NCBI RefSeq assembly: GCF_900169275.1
Contig: NZ_FXZC01000003.1
Coordinates: 372,001 to 436,000, forward strand
Direction: 5' to 3'
Source: Brevibacterium casei CIP 102111
Lineage (GTDB): Bacteria > Actinomycetota > Actinomycetes > Actinomycetales > Brevibacteriaceae
Length of the DNA stretch: 64,000 nucleotides
Position numbers and translations under genes: made by a program. Below, in pieces: positions 1 through 10,745 of this stretch (the stretch's first letter is position 1; the number at the start of each line of letters is the position of its first letter). The notes under the pieces are model-generated. The model did no database searches, was not told the origin of the DNA, and saw nothing but the letters and a program-made list of their open reading frames with translations.

Positions 1-270
1 GCGCACGACCTTGTCGAGGTCGCCGATCACCGATGCGATCGCTGCCAGGGCGTTGAGCCCGGCGATCCGCGCCAGCTGGTAGCCGGTGTCGACGTCGACC
101 TCGGCGCCGAGGTGGCCCGTCGTCGGCAGCGCACCGTCAACGACCGGCAGCTGACCGGAGGTGTAGACGTAGTTGCCGGTGCGCAGTGCCGGGACGTAGA
201 CACCTGCGGGGGCTGCGACCTTCGGCAGCTCGAGGCCGAGTTCGCTGATGCGGTCAAGGACGGTCGACAT
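1..270 (-). CDS. RidA family protein (partial, C-terminus beyond window)
   Basis: The first 90 residues of a RidA/YjgF-type protein are read leftwards off the window edge. They start MSTVLDRISELGLELPKVAA and include the family pattern R-T-G-N-Y-V-Y-T-S-G-Q-L-P and an alternating Ala-rich helix (GLNALAAIASVIGDLDKV). RidA proteins are small trimeric deaminases that clear reactive enamine/imine intermediates of PLP enzymes in the cytosol. The subfamily, and whether the catalytic Arg is kept, cannot be judged because the C-terminal half is missing. The ATG at 268-270 is preceded by a purine-rich stretch. A DUF4177 gene lies 43 bp upstream in the same direction, an order also found near mycobacterial ponA2. 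Confidence 0.85.
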   Translation of the reverse strand, partial: MSTVLDRISELGLELPKVAAPAGVYVPALRTGNYVYTSGQLPVVDGALPTTGHLGAEVDVDTGYQLARIAGLNALAAIASVIGDLDKVVR

Positions 271-313
271 GGGTGGTCTCCTTCGACGAAGAGTGCAGAC
301 TGCTGAGCGGGGG

Positions 314-469
314 TCAGGGCTTGGGGCGCTTGAGGTAGGCGACGAGACCGTTGTTGTCCGGCCCCGGCACGACCTGCACGAGTTCGTAGCCGTCCTCACC
401 CCACTGATCGAGGATCTGCTTCGTCGCATGGACGATGAGCGGAACGGTGACGTATTCCCACTTGGTCAT
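314..469 (-). CDS. DUF4177-type small protein (51 aa)
   Basis: A 51-residue soluble protein beginning MTKWEYVTVPLIVH and ending YLKRPKP. The WEY...DQWGEDGYELVQVVPG pattern is typical of the DUF4177 family, whose biochemical role is unknown. The ATG at 467-469 follows a good Shine-Dalgarno (GTAGGAGAGCC). A longer in-frame reading up to 571 is rejected because it lacks a ribosome site. It sits between the PBP and the RidA gene, all on the minus strand, as in the Rv3678 region of mycobacteria. Confidence 0.75.
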   Translation of the reverse strand: MTKWEYVTVPLIVHATKQILDQWGEDGYELVQVVPGPDNNGLVAYLKRPKP

Positions 470-619
470 GGCTCTCCTACTCGGTTCGTCGGCACCCGGT
501 GCACGTGTCTCGGCCCGGGCGGGCTGGCAGTCTCGGCGCGTGTTCACGCGTCGCTCATTGCCCCACCCCACACTAGCGGAGAAGGCGGAACAATGGCGAC
601 GGGGACGTCGCAGACGCGA

Positions 620-656
620 GTGGGGCGGAACGATCGAGAAGATCGTTCCGCCCCAC
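620..656 (-). terminator. Hairpin terminator after the PBP gene
   Basis: Two perfect 16-bp arms (620-635 and 641-656) enclose a 5-nt loop, 21 bp beyond the PBP stop codon. The arms are GC-rich (GTGGGGCGGAACGATC). There is no clear T-run, so the terminator role rests on position and stability. Confidence 0.7.
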
Positions 657-676
657 CGATGTCAGCCGCCGTCGAC

Positions 677-3031
677 TCAGTTGCCGCCGAGGCCGGGGGC
701 TTCGTCTCCCCCGCCGCCGTTGTCGCCGCCACCGTCGCCGCCGTTTCCACCGCCGCCGTTGCCGCCGCCACCGCCGTTGCCACGGTCTCCGCCGCCTCCG
801 CCGCCGTTGGAGGAACCACCGCCGCCGTTTCCGCCTCCGCCGCCGCGGTTGGTGCCGGTCGATGACGAACCGCCTCCGCCACCGGAGCCCCCGCCCTGGA
901 AGTACTTCGAGCTCGGCTTCGGGAAGCCGGTGTTGCCCTTGGTCTCCTTGACGGCCTTGCTCATGAACGCCTGCCAGGTCTTACCGGAGATCGTCGCACC
1001 GTAGATCTGACCGCGCACCTTGCCCTTGCCGTTCTTGCGCCAGTCGCGGGTGCCTCGCGGGTCACCGGTCCACACGGCCGTCGACAGGGTCTTGGTGAAT
1101 CCGAGCAGCCAGGTGTGGCCGACCTCGAAGTTCGTCGTACCGGTCTTCGCGCCGGCGGGCACGCCGATTCCCAGACTGCTGGTCGTACCGCCCTTGAATG
1201 TCTGCGTCAGCGCGTAGGCAACGCCGCGCGCGACCTGTTTGTCGAGGACCTGCTTGCACTCCTCGCCCGGGACGTCGATGTTCTTGCCGTTGCGGTCCGT
1301 GATCTCGAGGATCGGCTTCGGTCCGCAGAACTTTCCGTCGTTGGCGAAGGTCGCGAACGCCGCGGCCATCGCGATCGGGGTCGTCTCCGTGGTGCCGAGG
1401 ATCGACGACGGCGAGAGCGCCTGGATGAAGCCGGACTTGTCGGCGTAGTCGAGCTTTTCTCCGCTGCCGTAGCGGATGCCGAGATCCATCGCGGTGTCCA
1501 TGATCTTGCACATGTTGAGCTGGTTGCCCATGGCCGCATACCCGGTGTTCACCGAGTTCTTCGTGGCGTTGAGCACCGTCATCGAGCCCTTGCCCGAACC
1601 GTCGCCGGCGTTGTTCGGATCCCAGTCACCGGCCATGTTGGGACAGCCGCTGTACTTCCACGAACTCGCCGGGAAGTTGCGCTTCGTCGCATTCACCGAG
1701 GCGTTGAGGCTCTTGCCCGACTTCAGCCACGTGGCCAGCACGAACGGCTTCCATGTCGAACCGACCTGGAAGCCGGCACCGCCGTTGTGCTTCTTGTCGA
1801 CGGTGTAGTTGATGTTCGTCTTCTTGTTCTTGTCCTTCTTCTCGACCTCGCCCTCCGTGTACTCACGGTTCTGAGCCATGGCGATGACCTCACCGGTACC
1901 CGGTTCGATCGTCACGAGGGCATGGCCGGCTCCCGAGGGATCGCCGACGGGAACGCGCTTCTTGACCTCTTTGTCCGCGATCTTCTGGATGTCGGGATTG
2001 AGGCTGGTCTTGATCGTCAGGCCGCCGCGCTGGAGGGTGGCGATACGGTCCTCGACGGTCTTGCCGAAGCTCTCATCGTTCTTGATGACGTTGACGACGT
2101 AGTTGCAGAAGAACGCGGCGCTGTTCTCCGCCGCCGAACAGCCGTTCGGGGTCTCCCTGATCTTGAGGTCGAGGCCGGTCTTGACCGCCTCGTCGTACTG
2201 CTTCTGGGTGATGTGCCCGTACTTGAGCATCTGGCCGAGCACGACGTTGCGGCGCTCGAGCACGGCGTCGGGGAAGCGCTCGGGATTGAACGCCGACGGG
2301 TTCTGCACGATGCCGGCGAGCATCGCCGACTGCTGGATGTTGAGGTCCTTCGCGTCGATGCCCCAGTAGCGGTAGGCCGCTGCCTGCACGCCGTAGACGT
2401 TCGGCGATCCCGAGTAGTTGTTGATGTTGAGGTAGCGGTTGAGGATCTCTTTCTTGTCGTACTTCTTCTCCACCGCAACGGCGAGCTTCGCCTCACGCAG
2501 CTTGCGCGCGTAGCCTGCCGTGCCCTCGGACTCCCTGGCGGCCTCCACGCCTTCCCGGTTCGATTCCGCGTGGGCGTTCTCGGCCAGCACGTTCTTCACG
2601 TACTGCTGAGTCAGCGTCGAACCGCCCTGCGTCGTCGAGGAGACCATATTGTGCACCGCCGCGCGGGCGATGCCCTCGAGGTCGATGCCTCCGTGTTCGA
2701 AGAACCGGTAGTCCTCGACCGAGATCGTCGCGTCCTGCATCTCCTGGGAGATCTGGTCGAGGGGAACCTCGACGCGGTTCTGCCAGTAGAAGTCAGCGAT
2801 CTTCGAGCCGTCGGCGGCGAGCATCGTCGACTTCTCGCCGAGGTCGCGCTCCTCGAGCGTGGCCGGCAGCGCATTGAAGATCTCGACGGCGCTGTTCGCG
2901 CTGGCAGTGGCGACACCGACGCCGGGGATGGCAAGTCCGGCGGCCACGATTCCGGCCACCGCGCTCACCGCGACGAACTGGAGGAAGGCCGCCATCTTGG
3001 TCGGTTCGGGATTTGACTCAGGAGACACCAT
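677..3031 (-). CDS. ponA: Bifunctional penicillin-binding protein (GT51 + transpeptidase), PonA type
   Basis: Class A PBP that polymerises and cross-links peptidoglycan outside the membrane. After a short cytoplasmic N-terminus there is one membrane helix (residues about 14-45). The GT51 domain shows EDYRFFEHGG (about 106-115) and QGGSTLTQQYVKN. The transpeptidase domain has the active-site serine in GSTWKPF, an SVN box (KNSVNTGY) and the KTG box (AKTGTTNFEVGHTW). The last 75 or so residues are almost only Gly, Ser and Asn. ATG at 3031 is chosen; an in-frame TTG at 3049 would add six residues, and neither start has a strong ribosome site. Next to the phosphoesterase gene it parallels mycobacterial ponA2-Rv3683. 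Confidence 0.93.
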   Translation of the reverse strand: MVSPESNPEPTKMAAFLQFVAVSAVAGIVAAGLAIPGVGVATASANSAVEIFNALPATLEERDLGEKSTMLAADGSKIADFYWQNRVEVPLDQISQEMQDATISVEDYRFFEHGGIDLEGIARAAVHNMVSSTTQGGSTLTQQYVKNVLAENAHAESNREGVEAARESEGTAGYARKLREAKLAVAVEKKYDKKEILNRYLNINNYSGSPNVYGVQAAAYRYWGIDAKDLNIQQSAMLAGIVQNPSAFNPERFPDAVLERRNVVLGQMLKYGHITQKQYDEAVKTGLDLKIRETPNGCSAAENSAAFFCNYVVNVIKNDESFGKTVEDRIATLQRGGLTIKTSLNPDIQKIADKEVKKRVPVGDPSGAGHALVTIEPGTGEVIAMAQNREYTEGEVEKKDKNKKTNINYTVDKKHNGGAGFQVGSTWKPFVLATWLKSGKSLNASVNATKRNFPASSWKYSGCPNMAGDWDPNNAGDGSGKGSMTVLNATKNSVNTGYAAMGNQLNMCKIMDTAMDLGIRYGSGEKLDYADKSGFIQALSPSSILGTTETTPIAMAAAFATFANDGKFCGPKPILEITDRNGKNIDVPGEECKQVLDKQVARGVAYALTQTFKGGTTSSLGIGVPAGAKTGTTNFEVGHTWLLGFTKTLSTAVWTGDPRGTRDWRKNGKGKVRGQIYGATISGKTWQAFMSKAVKETKGNTGFPKPSSKYFQGGGSGGGGGSSSTGTNRGGGGGNGGGGSSNGGGGGGDRGNGGGGGNGGGGNGGDGGGDNGGGGDEAPGLGGN

Positions 3032-3086
3032 GAAACCAAGTTTAACCAACCGGAGTTGAGCGCCGTCTCAGAGAACGGTGAAAGTG

Positions 3087-3989
3087 CTACGTCCTGGGCA
3101 CGAGCGTAAGCAGGCTGACTTCGGGTCGGGCTGCGAAACGCACTGGTGAGAACGGTGAGAAGCCGAGCCCTGCAGAGATCTCGACGGTCGAACCCCGATA
3201 GGGGAACACGCCGCGTGCGCGTGTCCGATCGAGGTCGCAGTTCGTCACCGGTGCGCCCCAGAACGGCACCCGGATCTGCCCTCCGTGGGTGTGCCCGGCC
3301 ATGATGAGGTCCGCCCCCGCCGAGGCGAACGCCTCCAGAGTCCGCGAGTATGGGGCGTGAGTGACGCCGATCTTGAGGTCGGCCGCCCGATCGAAGCGCG
3401 GGTGGACGAGCTCGCCGTCCTCGGTCCAGCGGATCCGATCGCGGTCGATGTGGGCATCGCCGAGGCCGGAGAGGTCGATCAGGGTGCCGCGGATCTCCAT
3501 GGTCGCCTCGGCGTTGTCGAGGAAGATCCACCCGCGGTCCTCGAAGCCCTTGATGAGAGCGTCGACGTCGAGGTCGGGGCTCGTGCGGTGCTTGACCTCG
3601 GAGGGCGAGCGCAGGTACTTCGCGGGGTTCTTCGCCTGCGGGGAGAAGAAGTCGTTCGAGCCGAGGACGAAGACGCCGGGGACGTTCAGGAGCCCGTCGA
3701 AGACCTCGAGGACCTGCGGCACGATGTCGGCGGAGAGGTTGTCGCCGGTGTTGACGACGAGGTCGGGCTCGAGGCGGGTGAGCGCACTCACCCACGCCGC
3801 GCGGTGCTTCTGCCACGAGGTGAGGTGGAGGTCGGAGACGTGGAGGATGCGCAGGGGCTCGTGCCCGGCCGGCAGCAGCGGCAGGGTGTGGCGGCGGACG
3901 GCGAAGAGATGGGGCTCGATGCCTGCGGCCCAGAGGCCGGCGGCCGCAGGGAGGGCGAGGCTGCCTACGGCGAGTGCGCGTGTCTTCAT
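3087..3989 (-). CDS. Membrane-anchored metallophosphoesterase
   Basis: A 300-residue calcineurin-like phosphoesterase. Dimetal-binding motifs are all present in order: HVSDLHL (about 50-56), NTGDN (about 80-84), GSND in place of GNHD (about 110), and MAGHTHGGQ near residue 232. A hydrophobic N-terminus (MKTRALAVGSLALPAAAGLW) may act as signal or anchor. It closely resembles the phosphoesterase encoded beside mycobacterial ponA2, whose substrate is unknown. It lies 55 bp upstream of the PBP gene on the same strand, so co-transcription and a role in envelope metabolism are likely but inferred. Confidence 0.88.
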   Translation of the reverse strand: MKTRALAVGSLALPAAAGLWAAGIEPHLFAVRRHTLPLLPAGHEPLRILHVSDLHLTSWQKHRAAWVSALTRLEPDLVVNTGDNLSADIVPQVLEVFDGLLNVPGVFVLGSNDFFSPQAKNPAKYLRSPSEVKHRTSPDLDVDALIKGFEDRGWIFLDNAEATMEIRGTLIDLSGLGDAHIDRDRIRWTEDGELVHPRFDRAADLKIGVTHAPYSRTLEAFASAGADLIMAGHTHGGQIRVPFWGAPVTNCDLDRTRARGVFPYRGSTVEISAGLGFSPFSPVRFAARPEVSLLTLVPRT

Positions 3990-4039
3990 TCGACACAGTT
4001 TAGTCGGTGTCGGACACCCTCAAGCACCAACCGACCTTG

Positions 4040-4945
4040 TCACACCGACTGCGTATGCTCGGTGCCCCGCTCGCCCCGGGCAGCCCGACGCCGGTGGAGG
4101 GAGCTGAGCCGGCGGTGCCCGATGACTCGGCAGACGAGGTAGATGAGGAAGGAGATCGTCGTGACGAACGGGCTGATCGGAACGACCGGTGAGCCGAGGG
4201 CGAGGAGGATCCCGCCGACCGAGGCGGTGACGGCGAAGACGACGCTGAGCACGGGCACCCACACCGGTGAGGCGGAGACCTGGGTGGCGGCGGCAGCGGG
4301 CGTGATGAGGAGGGCGAGGACGAGGAGGACGCCGACGACCTGGACGCTCAGCGCCACCGCGAGACCGAGGACGAGCATGAAGACGATCGTCAGACCGGAC
4401 ACGGGCACCCCTTTGGCCCGCGCCACCTCGGGGTCGAGGCTGGCGAAGAGGAGCGGCCGCCACACGACTGCGAGGACCACGAGGACGATGAGGGCGCAGA
4501 CGATGAGGGTGAGGATCTGGCCGGGGGTGATCGCGACGATCTGTCCGGTCAGCAGCCCGAACTTGCTCGCCGAGCGCCCGTCGTAGAGGGCGAGAAAGAG
4601 GATCGCGAGCCCGAGCCCGAAGGGCATGAGGACGCCGATGATCGCGTTCTTCTCCGAGGCCCGGGCCCCGCCGATGCCGATGATGAGGGCCGCGAGGATG
4701 GAGCCTGCGATCGATCCGCCGACGACGTCGAAGCCGACGAGCAGGGCGAAGGCGGCGCCGGCGAAGGAGAGTTCGGAGACCCCGTGAACGGCGAACGGGA
4801 TGTCCCGGGCCATGACGAAGACGCTGATGAGGCCGCCGACGACGCCGAGGAGGGCGGCGGCGATGAGGGAATTGGTGAGCAGGGCGACGAGTTCCCCGTA
4901 GTCCTCGAAGGAGAACAGGCTGGAGACGATCTCGGCGATCGACAT
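4040..4945 (-). CDS. Zinc/manganese ABC transporter permease (ZnuB/MntB type)
   Basis: A 301-residue integral membrane protein of the ABC-3 metal permease family with about eight to nine hydrophobic helices. Typical features are GVVGGLISVFVMARDIPFAVHGVSELSFAGAAFA near the N-terminus and a LLITPAAAA segment about residue 215. It forms the membrane channel for the binding lipoprotein and ATPase encoded just upstream. Its ATG overlaps the ATPase stop codon (ATGA), so translation is coupled. Zinc versus manganese cannot be settled from the permease alone. Confidence 0.9.
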   Translation of the reverse strand: MSIAEIVSSLFSFEDYGELVALLTNSLIAAALLGVVGGLISVFVMARDIPFAVHGVSELSFAGAAFALLVGFDVVGGSIAGSILAALIIGIGGARASEKNAIIGVLMPFGLGLAILFLALYDGRSASKFGLLTGQIVAITPGQILTLIVCALIVLVVLAVVWRPLLFASLDPEVARAKGVPVSGLTIVFMLVLGLAVALSVQVVGVLLVLALLITPAAAATQVSASPVWVPVLSVVFAVTASVGGILLALGSPVVPISPFVTTISFLIYLVCRVIGHRRLSSLHRRRAARGERGTEHTQSV

Positions 4946-5880
4946 CAGATCGACCCCCGTTCCGTCTCGGTGACCGCCGGTGCATCGGCGTGGACGTCAC
5001 CCCGGTGGTGGACATGATGGTCGGTGCATTCGTCCTCACCGCCGACGACGATGAGGCGACCGCCGACGCGGACGACCTCGACGGGAGAGCCGTAGAGGCG
5101 GGTGAGCGATTCCGAGGTCATCACCTCGGCGGGGGTGCCGATGAGGAAGTGCCCGCCGACGATGTAGAGGATCCGATCGACGTAGGGCAGGATCGGGTTG
5201 ATCTCGTGGGTGACGAAGAGGACCGCGGCGTCGCGAGCCCGCCGCTGCTCGTCGATGAGTCCTGCGACGACCTGTTGATGGTGCATGTCGAGGGAGAGCA
5301 GAGGTTCGTCGCAGAGGAGCACCGAGGGGTTGCTCGCGAGCGCCTGGGCGACCCGCAGCCGCTGCAGCTCTCCCCCGGACAGGGTGCCCGCCGGCGCGTC
5401 GGCATAGCTCTCGGCCCCCACCGAGGCGAGGAGTTCGTCGACGTGCCTCCGTCGCTTCCGCGACGGCCAGCCCGGGCCCCAGCGGTACCCGTCGATGCCC
5501 ATGCGGACGATGTCGCGTCCGCGCATCGGCGTGTGCGGGTCGATGCCGCGCTGCTGCGGGATGTAGCCGATGGCCGGGTTGCCCGAATGGACCCGGTGAC
5601 CGTCGATCTCGGCGGTGCCCCGGTAGAGCCCATGCTCGCCGAGGAGGACCTTGAGCAGCGAGGTCTTGCCGGTGCCGTTGGGGCCGAGCACGGCGAGGAA
5701 CTCCCCCGGTGCGACCGCGAGGTTGAGATCGTGCCAGAGCACCCGGTCGCCGAAACGCAGCTCGGCATCGTGGAGGCTGATCGCGGGGGTCGGGCCCCCA
5801 CCGTGGAGCGACCGGCTCGCCTGCCCTGCGTCGGCGGTGGGCCGAGTCCTCGTCACCGTGTCGGAATCCCCTGTCATCAT
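4945..5880 (-). CDS. Zinc/manganese ABC transporter ATP-binding protein
   Basis: A 311-residue ABC ATPase with Walker A GPNGTGKTS, Q-loop region (YIPQQRGID), signature LSGGELQRLRVAQAL, Walker B VLLCDEPLLSLDM and switch His (FVTHEIN). An N-terminal 30-residue Arg/Thr-rich extension precedes the ABC domain. It energises the metal permease downstream. Start and stop overlap both neighbours by four bases (ATGA). Two adjacent ATG codons at 5880 and 5877 are both possible starts. Confidence 0.92.
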   Translation of the reverse strand: MMTGDSDTVTRTRPTADAGQASRSLHGGGPTPAISLHDAELRFGDRVLWHDLNLAVAPGEFLAVLGPNGTGKTSLLKVLLGEHGLYRGTAEIDGHRVHSGNPAIGYIPQQRGIDPHTPMRGRDIVRMGIDGYRWGPGWPSRKRRRHVDELLASVGAESYADAPAGTLSGGELQRLRVAQALASNPSVLLCDEPLLSLDMHHQQVVAGLIDEQRRARDAAVLFVTHEINPILPYVDRILYIVGGHFLIGTPAEVMTSESLTRLYGSPVEVVRVGGRLIVVGGEDECTDHHVHHRGDVHADAPAVTETERGSI

Positions 5881-6920
5881 CAGTGCCCATGCCCTTCGAG
5901 TGCCGTGGCGATCGCGTCGATGTGCCCGCCCATCCAGTCCGTGTACTCGGCGCCCTGAGGCATCGTCTCGGCGAGGTCGACGACGGGAACGCCTGCCCCC
6001 TCGGCCGTGGCCTTGAGCTGCTCTGCCTGGGGTCCGGCCGCCTGCGTATTGTATCCGAGCAGCACCGCCTCCCCGGAGGAGATCTGCTCCTCGGCGTCCT
6101 TAAGGACAAGGGGCGGGACGTCATTGCCCTCCTCGACAGCGGCGAGGAATTCGGGACTCGTGATGGTCTCGAGCCCCATGTCGTCGAAGAGCCGCAGCGG
6201 CACCGGTTCGGTCGCCGCGACCTTCTCTCCGCCGTGCTCGTCCTTGACCGCAGCGATCGTCGACTCCAGCTCGCCGAGGCGGTCCGTGTACTCCTCCGCG
6301 TTCGCCGTGATGGTCTCCGCCTGGTCGGGCAGTGCCTCGCCGAGGTGGAGCGCGACATCGTCGACGAGCTTCGTCATCGTCGGCACCGAGTACCAGAGGT
6401 GTTCGTTGAACTGCCCGTGGTCGTGGTCGGCGTGGCCGTCGGCCTCTGCGGACTCGTCCTCTCCGTGCCCGGCGTGGTCGTGGGCGGCGTTGTCTGCGCT
6501 GTCGTGGTCGGCGTTGTCGTGGGAGTGCGGTTCACCGGCGGCGTCCTCGGAGCCCGGCAGGCCCGAGAGTGCGACGACGTCGATGACCTCGGGTTTGACG
6601 TCGGAGGCCTCGAGCATCGTCGTCATGAAGCTGTCGTATCCGCCGCCGTTGATGACGACGAGGTCGGCCTTGGAGAGGCGGAGCCGGTCCCGGGTCGTCG
6701 CCTCGTAGGAGTGCGGGTCCTGATTGGGATCGTCGATGATCGCCGTGACGTCCGCGGTGCTCCCGGCGACGGCGGAGATGATGTCGGCGTAGACGTTCGT
6801 CGAGGTGACGACCGAGAGCTCGGCCGAATCCCCGCTCTGCCCGCCGCCGCACCCGCTGAGGACCAGGCCGGTGACGAGGCCGATCGACCCGGCGGGGAGG
6901 AGGTGTCGGGACAAGCGCAT
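5880..6920 (-). CDS. Metal-binding lipoprotein of Zn/Mn ABC importer (ZnuA-like)
   Basis: A 346-residue cluster A-I solute-binding protein. It has a signal peptide ending in a lipobox (VLSGC, Cys about 24), the domain start VVTSTNVYADI, the metal-ligand motif DPHSYE, and a His/Asp-rich loop (about residues 128-165) carrying roughly a dozen histidines. NEHLWYSVPTM then supplies another ligand. Such His-rich loops are typical of zinc binders, so zinc is the likelier cargo. It is the first gene of a three-gene operon. The promoter region upstream contains a perfect 16-bp AT palindrome, probably the operator for a metal-dependent repressor. The ribosome site is GAAAGG. Confidence 0.92.
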   Translation of the reverse strand: MRLSRHLLPAGSIGLVTGLVLSGCGGGQSGDSAELSVVTSTNVYADIISAVAGSTADVTAIIDDPNQDPHSYEATTRDRLRLSKADLVVINGGGYDSFMTTMLEASDVKPEVIDVVALSGLPGSEDAAGEPHSHDNADHDSADNAAHDHAGHGEDESAEADGHADHDHGQFNEHLWYSVPTMTKLVDDVALHLGEALPDQAETITANAEEYTDRLGELESTIAAVKDEHGGEKVAATEPVPLRLFDDMGLETITSPEFLAAVEEGNDVPPLVLKDAEEQISSGEAVLLGYNTQAAGPQAEQLKATAEGAGVPVVDLAETMPQGAEYTDWMGGHIDAIATALEGHGH

Positions 6921-6987
6921 GGCGGGCCTTTCGTGTCGAGTCGGTGATCTCTCCGATCACAGTACTCAGCCGAAGGGCCCGCCACTA

Positions 6988-7003
6988 ATATAAATATTTA
7001 TAT
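6988..7003. promoter_or_regulatory. AT-only palindrome before the metal importer operon
   Basis: ATATAAATATTTATAT is a perfect 16-bp palindrome in otherwise very GC-rich DNA, 68 bp upstream of the lipoprotein start. It overlaps a plausible minus-strand -10 (TATATT). It is probably the operator of a Zur, MntR or similar metalloregulator; the regulator itself is not in the window. Confidence 0.55.
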
Positions 7004-7056
7004 ATAGCAACCTGTTTATGGTTCCCGGTACGGTCCGCTTGGGACCGCACGACCGC

Positions 7057-9425
<2,369 letters not shown>

Positions 9426-9820
9426 TGAAGTCTCTTCCTGTTCGCTGATGCGGACTGCGCCGATCGACTGCTCTCGCAGTGCCGAGCGCTGCGGTGAGGC
9501 AGACGGCGTCGGCGGACCGGCGTCCCCACCATTGTAGGAGGTGGACACTTCGGACCGAGGGGGTGCCCGTCATACAGACACCTGTCTCACCTTGGTCAGG
9601 GGCCGGCACTCTGCTGCGTCGGTTCACAAACGAGCGCACTTTTCGACGCTCCAGGCCGATTGCGATGCTTCCGGCCGATTGCGACGCTCACTCAAGCCGG
9701 CCAGCACTTTTCGACGCCCCCCAGCCGTTCGCGACGCTCGCTCAAGCCGGCCAGCACTTTTCGAACGTTCCTCGCTTCGAAAAGTGCTGGCCGGCTTGAC
9801 CGAGCCGCCGGTGGCCGCGA
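9426..9820. repeat. Gene-free gap with 50-bp-spaced direct repeats
   Basis: No gene is seen in these 395 bp. A plausible lysC -10 (TACAAT, minus strand, 9531-9536) lies at the left. Further right, GCGACGCTCRCTCAAGCCGG CCAGCACTTTTCGA occurs twice (9681-9714 and 9731-9764, 33 of 34 identical, exactly 50 bp apart). A shorter relative, GCACTTTTCGACG, occurs near 9636. An inverted copy at 9777-9799 makes a long hairpin. Confidence 0.7.
9742..9799 (-). terminator. 23-bp hairpin after the XRE gene
   Basis: The arms 9742-9764 and 9777-9799 are perfectly complementary over 23 bp (TCAAGCCGGCCAGCACTTTT CGA) with a 12-nt loop. It lies 22 bp past the stop of the minus-strand XRE gene, so it can end that transcript. 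The left arm is itself a copy of the local direct repeat. Confidence 0.65.
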
Positions 9821-10054
9821 TCAGTCCTCCGCCGTGGTGACGGTGAAGAGGTCACCGGGCTGGCAGTCGAGCGCGGCGCAGAGGGCGACGAGCGTCGAGT
9901 ACCGGATGGCCTTGGCCCTGTTGTTCTTGAGCACGGAGAGGTTGGCCAGGGACACGCCGACGGCGTTCGACAGTTCGGTGAGCGTCATCTCCCGCTGGGT
10001 GAGCAGCGCGTCGAGGTGGCAGACCACTCGCCCTTCGCCGAGGTCGGCCGGCAT
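9821..10054 (-). CDS. XRE-type helix-turn-helix regulator (YozG-like, 77 aa)
   Basis: A 77-residue DNA-binding protein with a single Cro/CI-type domain: MTLTELSNAVGVSLANLSVLKNNRAKAIRY is the helix-turn-helix, followed by STLVALCAALDCQPGDLF. Small regulators of this kind are usually paired with a DUF2975 membrane protein and repress their own operon. Here the ATG overlaps the stop of the DUF2975 gene (ATGA), giving the same pair. The likely operator is the TATCGATA repeat region upstream of the first gene. Confidence 0.88.
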   Translation of the reverse strand: MPADLGEGRVVCHLDALLTQREMTLTELSNAVGVSLANLSVLKNNRAKAIRYSTLVALCAALDCQPGDLFTVTTAED

Positions 10055-10683
10055 CAGACGAGCCCCTCAAGTTCTTCCTGCGCCTTGCGCCCGGATGCGA
10101 AGCTGCGCTGCAGGAGCGCGATGCCGCCGGCGATGCCGAGGAAGAGGAACACCTGGGTGACTCCGAGACCGCCGCTGACAGAGTCGGAGATGCCGAGGTC
10201 GCGCGAGGCGAGGTTGGAGCCGAGCGTCGCAGCGATCGCGTAGATGATGACGAGAATTGCGACCGACAGCGCGAGAACGGACAGCGCCTTGAGTGCGCGC
10301 GACGTGAAGGGCGTTCCATGAGCGATGTCCCTGAGGATGGGGAAGCAGATGATCGCCGCACCGATGAGGCCGATGATCACCGTGAGCTTCGAGATGATGA
10401 GGAGCACCATCGTCTCGGGAGCGAGCAGCACCGTCGAAACGGTCACGTCAGCGGGACCGGAGAGAGCAACCGCGCTGCCTCCGACGTCGATGGCTGCCGA
10501 CGCATCATCGGCGAACTCGAACCGAATACCGATCTCGTTGGCGATCAGTCCCTTGACGAGAATGTAAGCCAAGTACACGCCGTAGACTCCGAGCACTCCG
10601 CTGATGACGGATTCCATTCCCGACCGCGACCTGCCTTCGCTCGACTTCGTCATCTCCACCGGCATTCCGTTCGTTTCACCCAT
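10054..10683 (-). CDS. DUF2975-type membrane protein
   Basis: A 209-residue protein with four hydrophobic helices (around residues 25-45, 90-115, 135-160 and 175-195) separated by short polar loops. The fold and the coupled downstream XRE gene match the DUF2975/YozG pairing seen in Firmicutes and actinobacteria. The biochemical function is unknown; a membrane sensor or partner of the regulator is a guess. ATG at 10683 is used; a GTG one codon upstream (10686) is equally possible. Confidence 0.75.
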   Translation of the reverse strand: MGETNGMPVEMTKSSEGRSRSGMESVISGVLGVYGVYLAYILVKGLIANEIGIRFEFADDASAAIDVGGSAVALSGPADVTVSTVLLAPETMVLLIISKLTVIIGLIGAAIICFPILRDIAHGTPFTSRALKALSVLALSVAILVIIYAIAATLGSNLASRDLGISDSVSGGLGVTQVFLFLGIAGGIALLQRSFASGRKAQEELEGLV

Positions 10684-10745
10684 CACTGGTCACACCTTCC
10701 ATCTCGACGACCGGGACACTCCGTCTGGTCGCATTCGGGCTGCTC

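Noticed and set aside
1115..3016. A 633-residue open frame on the plus strand, opposite the PBP gene
   Set aside because: It is the complement of a gene with clear PBP motifs; its product is Arg/Leu/Asp-rich with no family features, as expected for shadows in high-GC DNA.
9426..9540. Lysine riboswitch or attenuator before lysC
   Set aside because: The leader is short and lacks the L-box core; only a -10 like TACAAT and a normal ribosome site are visible.
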